Assembly (NCBI GenBank): GCA_038213835.1
Contig: JBBQSN010000112.1
Coordinates: 1 to 11,832 of the forward strand
DNA length: 11,832 nucleotides
Direction: 5' to 3'
Source of the DNA: JBBQSN01 sp038213835
GTDB lineage: Bacteria; Actinomycetota; Actinomycetes; Actinomycetales; CAWJMD01
The notes beneath the pieces were generated by a model. That model did not search any database and was not told where the DNA came from. It saw only the letters and a program-made list of their open reading frames with translations. Positions 1 through 6,743 of the stretch are shown one piece after another. Position numbers and translations under genes: made by a program. The stretch's first letter is position 1. Every line of letters starts with the position of its first letter.

Positions 1-239
1 TCGGCGGTGGCGGCGGCGCCGTCGACGCGCGGCATCCGCAGGTCCATCAGCACGACGTCGGGCGGGGTCGCGGCCTCGCGCAGCCGGCGCACCACCTCCG
101 GCACCTCCGCGCCGTCGGACGCCTCGCCGACCACCTCCAGCCCCGGGTCGGTCTGCAGCAGAGCCACCAGCCCGGTGCGCACGACCGGGTGGTCGTCGAC
201 CACGAGCACCCGGATCGCCCGGTCGCTGCGCCCCGTCAC
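1..239 (-). CDS. NarL/LuxR-family response regulator, N-terminal receiver part (truncated by window edge)
   Basis: The minus strand from the GTG at 239 encodes about 79 residues of a receiver domain and runs off the left edge, so the DNA-binding half is not visible. The visible part has the receiver signature: acidic pair D15-D16 in VLVVDDHPVVRTGL, and the phospho-acceptor Asp at about residue 66 in DVVLMDLRMP followed by VDGAAA. This spacing and wording is typical of NarL-type regulators, which normally carry a C-terminal LuxR helix-turn-helix; that half is inferred only. The GTG start overlaps the kinase stop (GTGA), indicating translational coupling with the sensor kinase upstream. It should be the phosphorylation target of that kinase and probably controls the adjacent ABC transporter operon, but the target is inference. 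The start is chosen because of the overlap and because the domain begins within a few residues. Confidence 0.9.
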   Translation of the reverse strand, partial: MTGRSDRAIRVLVVDDHPVVRTGLVALLQTDPGLEVVGEASDGAEVPEVVRRLREAATPPDVVLMDLRMPRVDGAAATA

Positions 240-1441
240 GGCAGCCGCACCCGCAGCCGGGTGCCCCGGCCCGGGGCCGAGTCGACGTCCAACCGCCCTC
301 CCGCCGCCTCGACCCGGCGGCGCATGCCGTCCAGGCCGTAGCCCTCGGCGACGCGGGTGTCGAAGCCGACGCCGTCGTCGAGCACCTCCACGACCGGTTC
401 GGGGGTGGCCGTCAGGCGCAGCACGACCCGCCCGGCGCCGGCGTGGCGGCGCACGTTCGACAGCGCCTCCTGCACCGAGCGCAGCAGCACCACCGCCTGG
501 TCGGTCGTCACGTCGGTGCGGGCGTCCCAGCTGCTCTCGACCACGACCTCGACCCCGGTCTCCGCACCGAACCGCTCGGCCACCCGGGCGAGGGCGGCGT
601 CCACGTCCGAGCCCTGCAGGTCGACCGGCGTGAACGCAGCGACCAGGGCCCTTGCCTCGGAGAGGTTCTGGCGCGCGGTCTCCTCGATCAGCGCGAGCCG
701 GGAGAGGTCGTCCCCGGACGTCGACAGGCGGGCCTGCTCCGCCTGCGCGAGCGCCACGATGCTGGTGAACCCCTGGGCCAGGGTGTCGTGGATCTCGCCG
801 GCGACCCGCTCGCGCTCGGCGACCACGCCCGCTGCGTGCTGGGCGACGCCGAGCGCGGCGCGGGTGCGCTCCAGCTCGGCGATGAGGTCGGCGCGGTGCT
901 CGCTCTGCTCGATGATGCGGCCGACCCACAGCCCGAGCACCAGGGAGACGGCCAGACCGCTCCCCATCGAGACCACGACGTCGCGGACGGAGTCGGGGTC
1001 GGTGCCCTCGCCCACGAGCAGGCCGGCGCCCGAGGCCAGGCTGAGGAGCACCGACCACCGGACCCCGGCCCGGTAGGACGATGCGTAGAACCAGATCTGG
1101 GGGTACGCGGCGAACAGCAGGAGCGATCCGCGGCCGCCCTCCAGGCCGAGCAGGGCGCCGACCGTCACCACGAGCACAGCGAGATAGGCGGTCCCGCGGC
1201 GGTCGTGCTCGTGCCCGGCGCCCGGGAGGCCCAGCAGCGCGTACGCCAGGGCCAGGGCACCGACGACGGCCAACGACACCGGTGCGGTGGGGCCCGGGTC
1301 GTCGCCCAGGACGATGACGATCGCGAGCAGGACGAGCAGGACGGCGAAGGTGAGGTGCCACCCGAGCACCGTCCGGTGCACGATCGAGGGCTGGTCACGG
1401 GTCGGGACCGCGATCGGGTCGGACGGGGCCATGGCGGTCAT
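236..1441 (-). CDS. NarL-family (HPK7-type) membrane sensor histidine kinase
   Basis: A 401-residue two-component sensor. Residues about 26-175 hold several hydrophobic segments (around 29-46, 54-73, 84-100, 105-122, 128-143 and 157-176) with only short connecting loops, so this is an integral membrane sensor without a large external domain. A coiled stretch (about 178-215) leads into the HisKA_3 dimerisation/phosphoacceptor helix ERERVAGEIHDTLAQGF, with phospho-His at about 218. The HATPase_c domain follows: N box QEALSN near 324-329, DDGVGFD at 355-361 and GYGLDGM at 367-373, ending a few residues after a typical GRGTRLRVRLP tail. ATG start at 1441, 7 nt after the permease stop, with a GGGGTGAG stretch upstream as a weak ribosome site; a second ATG three codons in is possible. 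It sits between an ABC permease and its response regulator, like transporter-linked sensors of the LiaS/DesK type. The stimulus is unknown; cell-envelope or lipophilic-drug stress is a guess from the context. Confidence 0.93.
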   Translation of the reverse strand: MTAMAPSDPIAVPTRDQPSIVHRTVLGWHLTFAVLLVLLAIVIVLGDDPGPTAPVSLAVVGALALAYALLGLPGAGHEHDRRGTAYLAVLVVTVGALLGLEGGRGSLLLFAAYPQIWFYASSYRAGVRWSVLLSLASGAGLLVGEGTDPDSVRDVVVSMGSGLAVSLVLGLWVGRIIEQSEHRADLIAELERTRAALGVAQHAAGVVAERERVAGEIHDTLAQGFTSIVALAQAEQARLSTSGDDLSRLALIEETARQNLSEARALVAAFTPVDLQGSDVDAALARVAERFGAETGVEVVVESSWDARTDVTTDQAVVLLRSVQEALSNVRRHAGAGRVVLRLTATPEPVVEVLDDGVGFDTRVAEGYGLDGMRRRVEAAGGRLDVDSAPGRGTRLRVRLP

Positions 1442-1448
1442 TGTGCTC

Positions 1449-2285
1449 TCACCCCGCGTCGCGCCGGGTCCACCGGAAGGTGCGAAGGCACAGCGCGGTT
1501 CCGACCACGATCCAGGTGGCCAGCACCAGCACCATCAGCCCGTGCTGCCACTGGCCCGCGGGCTCGGCCGAGACGAACGAGTCCGGCAGGAACACCGAGC
1601 GCATGCCCTGCGCCATCCACTTGAGCGGGAACACCGAGGCCAGCGACTGCATCCAGCCGGGCAGGTCGGCGAACACGAAGTACACGCCCGAGATGAACTG
1701 CAGCACGATGACGATCGGCGTGATGACGGCGTTCGCCTCCTGCGCCGAGCGCGGCAGGGCTGAGACGCCGATGCCCAGCACCGAGCCCGCAGCCGTCCCG
1801 AGCAGGTACACCCACGCGAACGTCAGCCAGCGGGACGGCTCGGTCGGCAGGTCGACGTCGAACACGACCACGGCGGTCAGCAGGGTGAGCGCGGTCTGGC
1901 ACAGGCCGAGCACCAGGACCATGCCGATCTTGCCCAAAAGGTAGGCCGAGGGCGGCATGGGGGTCCCGTGCAGCCGCTTGAGCAGGCCCTGGTCGCGCTC
2001 GTCGGCGATCGACAGCGCCAGGTTCTGGAAGCTGCTCAGCATCACCCCGGTCGCGACCATCCCGGCCAGGAAGTACTGGACGAACGAGACGCCGGGGCCG
2101 GCCTCCTGGTCGCCGAACACCGACCCGAAGATCACCAGCATCACGACGGGGAAGGCGAAGATGAAGCCTACCGAGAGGCCGTCGCGGAAGAACACCCGCA
2201 GCTCGACGCCGACCCGGTTGGCCGCGACCCGGGCGAGGGTGGGACGGGTGTCGCGCGCTGTGGTCGCAGCGGCGGTGGTGGTCAC
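1449..2285 (-). CDS. ABC-2 type transporter permease
   Basis: A 278-residue integral membrane protein of the ABC-2 exporter family. About six hydrophobic segments are visible (near 38-56, 69-92, 118-142, 153-175, 187-206, 248-268). The cytoplasmic turn ADERDQGLLKRLHGTPMPPSAYLLGK (split here for description: ADERDQGLLKRL, then HGTPMPPSAYLLGK) at about 94-119 matches the family's ATPase-contacting region. PLKWMAQGMRSVFLPD near 220-235 is the usual motif before the last membrane helix. GTG start at 2285 overlaps the ATPase stop as GTGA, so the two halves are co-translated and should form one transporter (two ATPases plus two permeases is usual for the family). The kinase begins 7 nt downstream. 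Substrate cannot be read from the sequence; relatives export drugs, antibiotics or lipids. Confidence 0.9.
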   Translation of the reverse strand: MTTTAAATTARDTRPTLARVAANRVGVELRVFFRDGLSVGFIFAFPVVMLVIFGSVFGDQEAGPGVSFVQYFLAGMVATGVMLSSFQNLALSIADERDQGLLKRLHGTPMPPSAYLLGKIGMVLVLGLCQTALTLLTAVVVFDVDLPTEPSRWLTFAWVYLLGTAAGSVLGIGVSALPRSAQEANAVITPIVIVLQFISGVYFVFADLPGWMQSLASVFPLKWMAQGMRSVFLPDSFVSAEPAGQWQHGLMVLVLATWIVVGTALCLRTFRWTRRDAG

Positions 2286-3151
2286 CGGGCCACCTCCGTC
2301 GTGTCGTCGCCCACCATGGCCAGGTAGGTCTCCTCCAGGGTCGGACGCAGCACCTCGAGGTCGGCGACCTCCGCACCGGGACGGCGCGAGATCAGCTGCT
2401 CCACCAGGGCCGTGGGGGTGGTGGTGCGCTCCGCGTGCCGGCCGTCGGCGTCGGTCCAGCGCACCGTGGCCGTGGCCTGCAGGCGGCCACCGAGCGTCGT
2501 CGGCTCGGAGACCTCGACCATCCGGCCGGAGGTGATGACGCCGACCCGGTCGGCCAGGTGCTCGGCCTCGTCCAGGTAGTGGGTGGTCAGCAGGATGGTG
2601 GTGCCCTCCTCGGCGAGCGAGCCGATCAGCCCCCAGAACTGCCGACGGGCCTGCGGGTCGAAGCCGGTGGTCGGCTCGTCCAGGAACAGCAGCTCGGGCC
2701 GTCCGACGATCCCCAGGGCGACGTCGAGCCGGCGGCGCTGACCGCCGGACAGGGACCGCGCCCGGGTCCGGGCCTTCTCGCGCAGGCCCACGGCGTCGAT
2801 CACCTCGTCGGGGTCGCGCGGCCGGGGGTAGAACCCGGCGAAGTGCCGCACCAGCTCGGTGACCGACAGGGCCCCGCTGTCGCTGCCGGACTGCAGGACG
2901 ACGCCGATCCGTGCACGCCAGTCCAGGCCCGCGGTGCCGGGGTCGGCGCCGAGCACCGCCACCTCGCCGCCGTCGCGCTGCCGGTGCCCCTCGAGGATCT
3001 CCACGGCCGTGGTCTTTCCCGCGCCGTTGGGACCCAGCAGGGCGAAGGTCTCGCCGCGCTGCACGTCCAGGTCGAGGCCGTCGAGGGCCTGGTGGTCGCC
3101 GTAGCGCTTGCTGAGACCGCGAACACGCACGGCCAGGTCGGTGTCTGCCAC
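2282..3151 (-). CDS. ABC transporter ATP-binding protein (ABC-2/DrrA-type)
   Basis: With the GTG start at 3151 this is 289 residues, normal for a DrrA/CcmA-like ATPase. Walker A GPNGAGKTT at 40-48, Q-loop Gln near 87 in GVVLQSG, signature LSGGQ at 134-138, Walker B LLFLDEP at 154-160 and switch His at 191 in LLTTHYLDEAEH are all intact. The D-loop region reads GFDP instead of the common GLDP, which occurs in part of this family. The C-terminal LEVLRPTLEETYLAMVG is the usual end of these export ATPases. The reading frame stays open upstream to 3277, but that extra segment (42 residues, Arg/Ser/Pro-rich) overlaps the end of the aminotransferase and resembles nothing, whereas VADTDLAVRVRGLSKRYG at 3151 begins just before the domain; no good Shine-Dalgarno is visible at either. 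First gene of the ABC/two-component operon. Confidence 0.92.
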   Translation of the reverse strand: MADTDLAVRVRGLSKRYGDHQALDGLDLDVQRGETFALLGPNGAGKTTAVEILEGHRQRDGGEVAVLGADPGTAGLDWRARIGVVLQSGSDSGALSVTELVRHFAGFYPRPRDPDEVIDAVGLREKARTRARSLSGGQRRRLDVALGIVGRPELLFLDEPTTGFDPQARRQFWGLIGSLAEEGTTILLTTHYLDEAEHLADRVGVITSGRMVEVSEPTTLGGRLQATATVRWTDADGRHAERTTTPTALVEQLISRRPGAEVADLEVLRPTLEETYLAMVGDDTTEVAR

Positions 3152-3208
3152 GGGTCCAGCCTGCTGCTCGGCCAGGGGCGCCCGCGAGGACCGGCAGGCC
3201 GACGCCGG

Positions 3209-3230
3209 CCGTCCACCGACCGGTGGACGG
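3209..3230. terminator. Perfect 10-bp palindrome after the aminotransferase: terminator hairpin or operator
   Basis: CCGTCCACCG at 3209-3218, AC spacer, then CGGTGGACGG at 3221-3230. As RNA it would fold as a 9-bp stem with a 4-nt loop. It begins 6 nt after the aminotransferase stop (minus strand, stop at 3237-3239) and lies about 58 nt before the ABC ATPase start, in the only gap (85 nt) between these genes. No T-tract follows on the minus strand, so a simple intrinsic terminator is not certain; many actinobacterial terminators lack the tract. It may equally be a DNA-binding site for a dimeric regulator of the ABC/two-component operon. Confidence 0.5.
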
Positions 3231-3236
3231 ACGCTG

Positions 3237-4538
3237 TCAGCGGGCCTCGGCGAGCAGCTCCTGGATCCGGCCGACACCCTCGGCGAGGTCCTGGTCGCCC
3301 AGCGCGTAGGACAGCCTCAGGTACCCGCTCGGGCCGAACGCCTCGCCCGGCACCACCGCCACCTCGACCTCCTCGAGGATCAGGGTGGCCAGCTCGGCCG
3401 AGGTCATCGGCGTCCGGCCGCGGATGGTCTTCCCGAGCAGGCCGGCCACCGAGGGGTAGGCGTAGAAGGCACCCGTCGGCACCGGGCAGACCACGCCCTC
3501 GATCTCGTCGAGCATCCCGACCATGGCGCGGCGGCGGCGGTCGAAGGCCTCGCGCATCGCCTCGACCGCCGACAGGTCGCCGGTGAGCGCGGCGATCGCG
3601 GCCCGCTGCGCGACGTTCGAGACGTTCGACGTGGCGTGCGACTGCAGGTTGGTCGCCGCCTTCACGACGTCGCGCGGGCCGATCAGCCAGCCCACCCGCC
3701 AGCCGGTCATGGCGTAGGTCTTGGCGACGCCGTTGAGCACCACGCAGGTCTCGGCGAGCTCCGGCACCTCGACGGGCATCGAGACGAACCGGGCGTCGTC
3801 GTAGGTGAGGTGCTCGTAGATCTCGTCCGTGACGACCCAGATCCCGTGCGCGAGCGCCCACTGCCCGATCGCGCGGACCTGCTCGGGCGGGTAGACCGCG
3901 CCGGTGGGGTTCGACGGCGAGCAGAACAGCAGCACCTTGGTGCGCGCGGTGCGCGCGGCCTCGAGCTGCTCGACCGTGACCAGGTACCCGGCGTCCTCGC
4001 CCGCGAAGACCTCGACCGGGACGCCACCGGCGAGCTTGATCGCCTCGGGGTAGGTGGTCCAGTACGGCGAGGGGAGCAGCACCTCGTCGCCGGGGTCGAG
4101 CAAGGTGGCGAAGGCCTGGTAGACGGCCTGCTTGCCGCCGTTGGTGACCAGCACCTGCTCCGCGGAGATCTGGTAGCCGGAGTCGCGGGCGGTCTTGGCG
4201 ACGATCGCCTTCTTGAGGTCCGGCAGGCCCCCGGCCGGGGTGTACCGGTGGTTCGCGGGGTCGGCGCAGGCCGCGACCGCAGCCTCCACCACGTACCCGG
4301 GGGTGGGGAAGTCCGGCTCGCCGGCGCCGAAGCCGATCACCGGGCGGCCCTCGGCCTTGAGCGCCTTGGCCCTGGCGTCGACCGCGAGGGTCGCGGACTC
4401 GGCGATCGCGCCGATCCTGGCCGAGACGCGCCCACGGGGGCGGTCGGGCTCCGGGACCGTCGAGGCGGTCGGGACCGCTTCGGAGTCGGCCGGGGCGGCG
4501 GTGGTGGCAGGGACCGGGGTACCGGGGGGCTGGCTCAC
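3237..4538 (-). CDS. aspC: Class I/II PLP-dependent aminotransferase, aspartate-aminotransferase type
   Basis: A fold-type I aminotransferase of 433 residues. Predicted to move the amino group between aspartate (or a similar amino acid) and 2-oxoglutarate in the cytoplasm using pyridoxal phosphate. Visible family marks: RVIGF-like substrate strand GAGEPDFPTP at 71-80, RYTPAGGLPDLK near 98-109, SPSNPTGA at 207-214 (Asn 210), VVTDEIYEHLTY with Asp 238 and Tyr 241, the PLP Schiff-base Lys 273 in GVAKTYAMTGWRVGW, and the carboxylate-binding Arg 408 in LRLSYA. GTG start at 4538 is chosen because GGGAGG lies 9 nt upstream. The frame continues to 4778, but that would run into tRNA-Trp on the other strand. 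The first 38 or so residues are Pro/Ala/Thr-rich and lie outside the fold. An aspartate-type aminotransferase beside tRNA-Trp-secE-nusG is also seen in Streptomyces, which supports the symbol; exact substrate is not proven. Confidence 0.92.
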   Translation of the reverse strand: MSQPPGTPVPATTAAPADSEAVPTASTVPEPDRPRGRVSARIGAIAESATLAVDARAKALKAEGRPVIGFGAGEPDFPTPGYVVEAAVAACADPANHRYTPAGGLPDLKKAIVAKTARDSGYQISAEQVLVTNGGKQAVYQAFATLLDPGDEVLLPSPYWTTYPEAIKLAGGVPVEVFAGEDAGYLVTVEQLEAARTARTKVLLFCSPSNPTGAVYPPEQVRAIGQWALAHGIWVVTDEIYEHLTYDDARFVSMPVEVPELAETCVVLNGVAKTYAMTGWRVGWLIGPRDVVKAATNLQSHATSNVSNVAQRAAIAALTGDLSAVEAMREAFDRRRRAMVGMLDEIEGVVCPVPTGAFYAYPSVAGLLGKTIRGRTPMTSAELATLILEEVEVAVVPGEAFGPSGYLRLSYALGDQDLAEGVGRIQELLAEAR

Positions 4539-4633
4539 GACAGCGATCCTCCCACCCGTCCGGCACCCGGCGACGGCCTGCCCGGTCCGTGGGACGCCGT
4601 GGCCGGGGGCCAACGGCTCCCCCGGGAGCGCGT

Positions 4634-4663
4634 TCGACCTGCGCCGTCCCGGCCACGTACACT
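4634..4663 (+). promoter_or_regulatory. Candidate promoter for the tRNA-Trp-secE-nusG operon
   Basis: TCGACC at 4634-4639 and TACACT at 4658-4663, separated by 18 bp, resemble an actinobacterial housekeeping promoter (TTGACA/TAnnnT type). Initiation would fall near 4670, about 70 nt before the tRNA. The rest of the 203-nt divergent gap (4539-4741) shows no gene and no clear minus-strand -10 for the aminotransferase. The -35 match is only fair (4 of 6). Confidence 0.4.
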
Positions 4664-4741
4664 CGTCCGCGGCGGGTTGACGTACGCCACGCTGCGGCAC
4701 GCCCGAAGGGGTGGCCCCGGCGCGGCGGGCGACGACCCTGA

Positions 4742-4814
4742 AGGGCAGTGGCGCAATTGGCAGCGCACCGGTCTCCAAAACCGGCGGTTGAGGGTTCGAG
4801 TCCCTCCTGCCCTG
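4742..4814 (+). tRNA. trnW: tRNA-Trp (anticodon CCA)
   Basis: A complete 73-nt cloverleaf. Acceptor AGGGCAG (4742-4748) pairs with CTGCCCT (4807-4813), discriminator G at 4814. D-stem GCGC 4751-4754/4763-4766. Anticodon stem CCGGT 4768-4772 with ACCGG 4780-4784, loop CTCCAAA with anticodon CCA at 4775-4777. T-stem GAGGG 4790-4794 with CCCTC 4802-4806 and loop TTCGAGT. The 3' CCA is not encoded. Its position just upstream of secE is conserved in Actinomycetota; it is probably processed from the same transcript. The 88 nt from here to secE hold one small hairpin (CCGGG 4828-4832 / CCCGG 4837-4841) that could aid processing. Confidence 0.98.
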
Positions 4815-4902
4815 CGGTTCGGCGTCACCGGGTCACCCCGGCGGCGCACCAGATGGTCGAGACCCCCGGGCTCGGCCCACGAGACCACCGACAGGACCCG
4901 AC

Positions 4903-5193
4903 GTGACCCAGACCCGCACCGGCGAGAGCGGCGGCGGCGACGACAGCCCCTCGACGGCGCGGTCGTCCTCGACCCCGTCCGGCCAGGGCAGGCGCCGCGG
5001 CATCGCCGGCGTGATGCTGTTCCTGCGCCAGGTGGTGGCCGAGCTGAAGAAGGTCGTGCGGCCCACCCGCAAGGAGCTGGTGACGTACACCTCGGTCGTG
5101 CTGGTGTTCGTGCTCGTCGTGATGATCTACGTCTCGATCCTCGACTTCGGCTTCCGGCAGCTCGTGGGCTGGGCGTTCGGCGACGCCGACTGA
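4903..5193 (+). CDS. secE: Preprotein translocase subunit SecE
   Basis: A 96-residue SecE, the small clamp subunit that holds SecY in the plasma-membrane SecYEG channel. The conserved amphipathic surface helix FLRQVVAELKKVVRPTRKEL lies at 40-59 and the single transmembrane helix at about 62-82 (VVLVFVLVVMIYVS core). This one-helix short form is standard for Gram-positive bacteria, unlike the three-helix E. coli form. The first 33 residues are Ser/Thr/Gly-rich and end in a basic GRRRG, a common disordered lead in actinobacterial SecE. GTG start at 4903 with AGGA about 7 nt upstream. The next gene, nusG, begins 79 nt downstream and no terminator is evident between them, so they are probably co-transcribed with tRNA-Trp. 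Confidence 0.96.
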   Translation: MTQTRTGESGGGDDSPSTARSSSTPSGQGRRRGIAGVMLFLRQVVAELKKVVRPTRKELVTYTSVVLVFVLVVMIYVSILDFGFRQLVGWAFGDAD

Positions 5194-5272
5194 GCCGTCG
5201 CGGTCCGGCGGGGGCCGCCCAGCACGCCCCGTCCCGCATCACCCCCACGCCACGAGGAAGCAGGTCCGTACC

Positions 5273-6100
5273 GTGTCCGATCAGTCCGCAGAGCAGCCGT
5301 CGCAGACCGCCGACGCCGACTCCCTGACCGTCGAGTCCCTGACCGTCCAGGAGGCCGACCTGCAGGCTGCCGAGTCCTTCGACGCCACCACGGGCGAGGC
5401 AGCCGAGGCAGCCGAGACGCAGGACGAGACCGTCACCGACGAGGCCGCTGACGAGGCCGCCACCGAGGAGGGCCCCGACGAGGAGCCGGCCGAGGAGGAG
5501 GTCGACCCGGTCGAGGAGTTCAAGGCCGGGCTGCGCGCCGCGGTCGGCGACTGGTTCGTCGTGCACTCCTACGCCGGGTACGAGAACCGGGTGAAGGCCA
5601 ACCTCGAGAACCGCATCTCCTCGCTGAACATGGAGGACTACATCTTCGCCGTGGAGGTCCCCATGGAGGAGGTCACCGAGATCAAGAACGGCGTGCGCAA
5701 GCAGGTGCGCCGGGTCCGGATCCCCGGGTACGTCCTGGTCCGGATGGACCTCACCGACGAGTCGTGGGGCGCCGTGCGCCACACGCCCGGCGTCACCGGC
5801 TTCGTGGGCCACACCCACCAGCCCGTCCCGCTGAGCCTGGACGAGGTGTTCTCCATGCTCGCGCCCACGATCGAGGTCAAGGAGACCGCGGGCGGCGGCA
5901 AGCAGACCAAGGCCTCCGAGCCCACCGTCGTCGACTTCGAGGTCGGCGAGTCGGTCACCGTGATGGAGCCGCCGTTCGAGACCCTCCCGGCCACCATCAC
6001 CGAGATCAACCCGGACTCCCAGAAGCTCAAGGTCCTGGTCTCGATCTTCGGCCGCGAGACGCCCGTCGAGCTCGCCTTCAACCAGGTCGCCAAGATCTGA
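5273..6100 (+). CDS. nusG: Transcription elongation/antitermination factor NusG with acidic N-terminal extension
   Basis: A 275-residue NusG. The NGN domain, which binds the RNA polymerase clamp, starts near residue 93 (DWFVVHSYAGYENRVKANL) and runs to about 200, including VRRVRIPGYVLVRMDL near 145-160 and the HTPGVTGFVGH segment at 170-180. A linker (201-219, Gly/Lys-rich) leads to the KOW domain at about 222-275 (FEVGESVTVMEPPFETLPATI), which contacts Rho or S10 in the family. Residues 1-90 are an Asp/Glu/Ala-rich disordered tail absent from E. coli NusG but usual in actinobacteria. Within it SLTV is duplicated by a 15-bp tandem repeat. GTG start at 5273: AGG lies 8 nt upstream and a GAGGAA about 13 nt upstream; no other start precedes the acidic tail in frame. 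It follows secE in the same operon and precedes rplK by 90 nt. Confidence 0.97.
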   Translation: MSDQSAEQPSQTADADSLTVESLTVQEADLQAAESFDATTGEAAEAAETQDETVTDEAADEAATEEGPDEEPAEEEVDPVEEFKAGLRAAVGDWFVVHSYAGYENRVKANLENRISSLNMEDYIFAVEVPMEEVTEIKNGVRKQVRRVRIPGYVLVRMDLTDESWGAVRHTPGVTGFVGHTHQPVPLSLDEVFSMLAPTIEVKETAGGGKQTKASEPTVVDFEVGESVTVMEPPFETLPATITEINPDSQKLKVLVSIFGRETPVELAFNQVAKI

Positions 6101-6106
6101 ACAGTC

Positions 6107-6122
6107 GGGGGCCTCGGCCCCC
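6107..6122 (+). terminator. GC-rich hairpin in the nusG-rplK gap (partial terminator or processing site)
   Basis: GGGGGC (6107-6112), loop CTCG, GCCCCC (6117-6122), starting 6 nt after the nusG stop. There is no T-run after it, and rplK follows only 68 nt later, so full termination is unlikely. It may separate expression of secE-nusG from rplK-rplA or be an RNA processing site. The remaining leader (6123-6190) contains GGCCT near 6142 and AGGCC near 6164 that could pair weakly, and an AAGGA ribosome site at 6176-6180. Confidence 0.45.
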
Positions 6123-6190
6123 ACCGCCCCCGGAAAGTCAACGGCCTCGGTCCACGCCCGAAGGCCAACCAGCAGAAGGACTCGAGAGAC

Positions 6191-6622
6191 ATGCCTCCCA
6201 AGAAGAAGGTCAGCGGGCTGATCAAGCTCCAGATCAACGCCGGTGCCGCGACCCCCGCGCCGCCGATCGGCCCCGCGCTGGGTCAGCACGGCGTCAACAT
6301 CATGGAGTTCTGCAAGGCGTACAACGCCGCGACCGAGGCGCAGCGCGGCAACGTCGTGCCGGTGGAGATCACGGTCTACGAGGACCGTTCCTTCACCTTC
6401 ATCACCAAGACCCCGCCCGCCGCCGAGCTGATCAAGAAGGCCGCAGGCGTCGCCAAGGGGTCCGGCGAGCCGCACAAGACCAAGGTCGCGAAGCTCACCA
6501 ACGCGCAGGTTCGCGAGATCGCGCAGACCAAGCTCGAGGACCTCAACGCCAACGACATCGACGCCGCGGCGAAGATCATCGCCGGCACCGCCCGCTCGAT
6601 GGGCATCACCGTCGAGGGCTGA
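6191..6622 (+). CDS. rplK: 50S ribosomal protein L11
   Basis: A full-length 143-residue L11. It binds 23S rRNA helices 43/44 to build the GTPase-associated centre, next to the L10/L12 stalk. The N-terminal domain (1-70) contains the Pro-rich [15 protein letters not shown] at about 22-36, the loop where thiostrepton-type antibiotics contact L11. A short linker TPPAAELI leads into the C-terminal RNA-binding domain (about 74-143), ending [16 protein letters not shown] as usual. ATG start at 6191 with AAGGA 10 nt upstream. No unusual residues are apparent. rplA follows 121 nt downstream. Confidence 0.98.
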
Positions 6623-6634
6623 GGCCCTTCACCT

Positions 6635-6658
6635 CTCGTCCCTCCCAGACGGGACGAG
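6635..6658 (+). promoter_or_regulatory. Perfect 8-bp stem-loop in the rplK-rplA gap
   Basis: CTCGTCCC (6635-6642), 8-nt loop TCCCAGAC, GGGACGAG (6651-6658). It starts 12 nt after the rplK stop. It is not followed by a T-tract, so attenuation, RNase processing or protein binding are all possible. The gap is unusually long (121 nt) for two adjacent ribosomal-protein genes. Confidence 0.5.
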
Positions 6659-6673
6659 CGAACCGCACCACGA

Positions 6674-6698
6674 GTGGCAGGGCCCGCGCTGGCCCCAC
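6674..6698 (+). promoter_or_regulatory. Bulged hairpin upstream of rplA, possible L1 autoregulatory site
   Basis: GTGG (6674-6677) pairs with CCAC (6695-6698), and GGCC (6681-6684) with GGCC (6691-6694), leaving CAG (6678-6680) bulged on one side and a 6-nt CGCGCT loop. Known L1 sites on rRNA and mRNA are two short helices joined by an asymmetric loop, so the shape is suggestive. The sequence match to the L1 consensus was not established, and the site lies before rplA and not before rplK, where the E. coli control site is. Confidence 0.25.
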
Positions 6699-6743
6699 CG
6701 ACCACGACTGCCAGAGAACAGCCGAGAACAGAGAGCAGGAACC

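Noticed and set aside
4677..4682. TTGACG as a -35 box for tRNA-Trp
   Set aside because: No TAnnnT hexamer lies 16-19 bp downstream; the pair ending in TACACT at 4658-4663 is better.
4539..4778. Upstream extension of the aminotransferase to 4778
   Set aside because: It would overlap tRNA-Trp and the promoter region. GTG 4538 has GGGAGG at proper spacing.
3108..5327. 739-codon open frame on the plus strand
   Set aside because: It is antisense to the aminotransferase, runs through tRNA-Trp and is out of frame with secE. High GC keeps such frames open; the translation shows no domain.
4535..6475. 646-codon open frame on the minus strand
   Set aside because: Antisense to nusG, secE and rplK, whose protein identities are certain. 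No domain in its translation.
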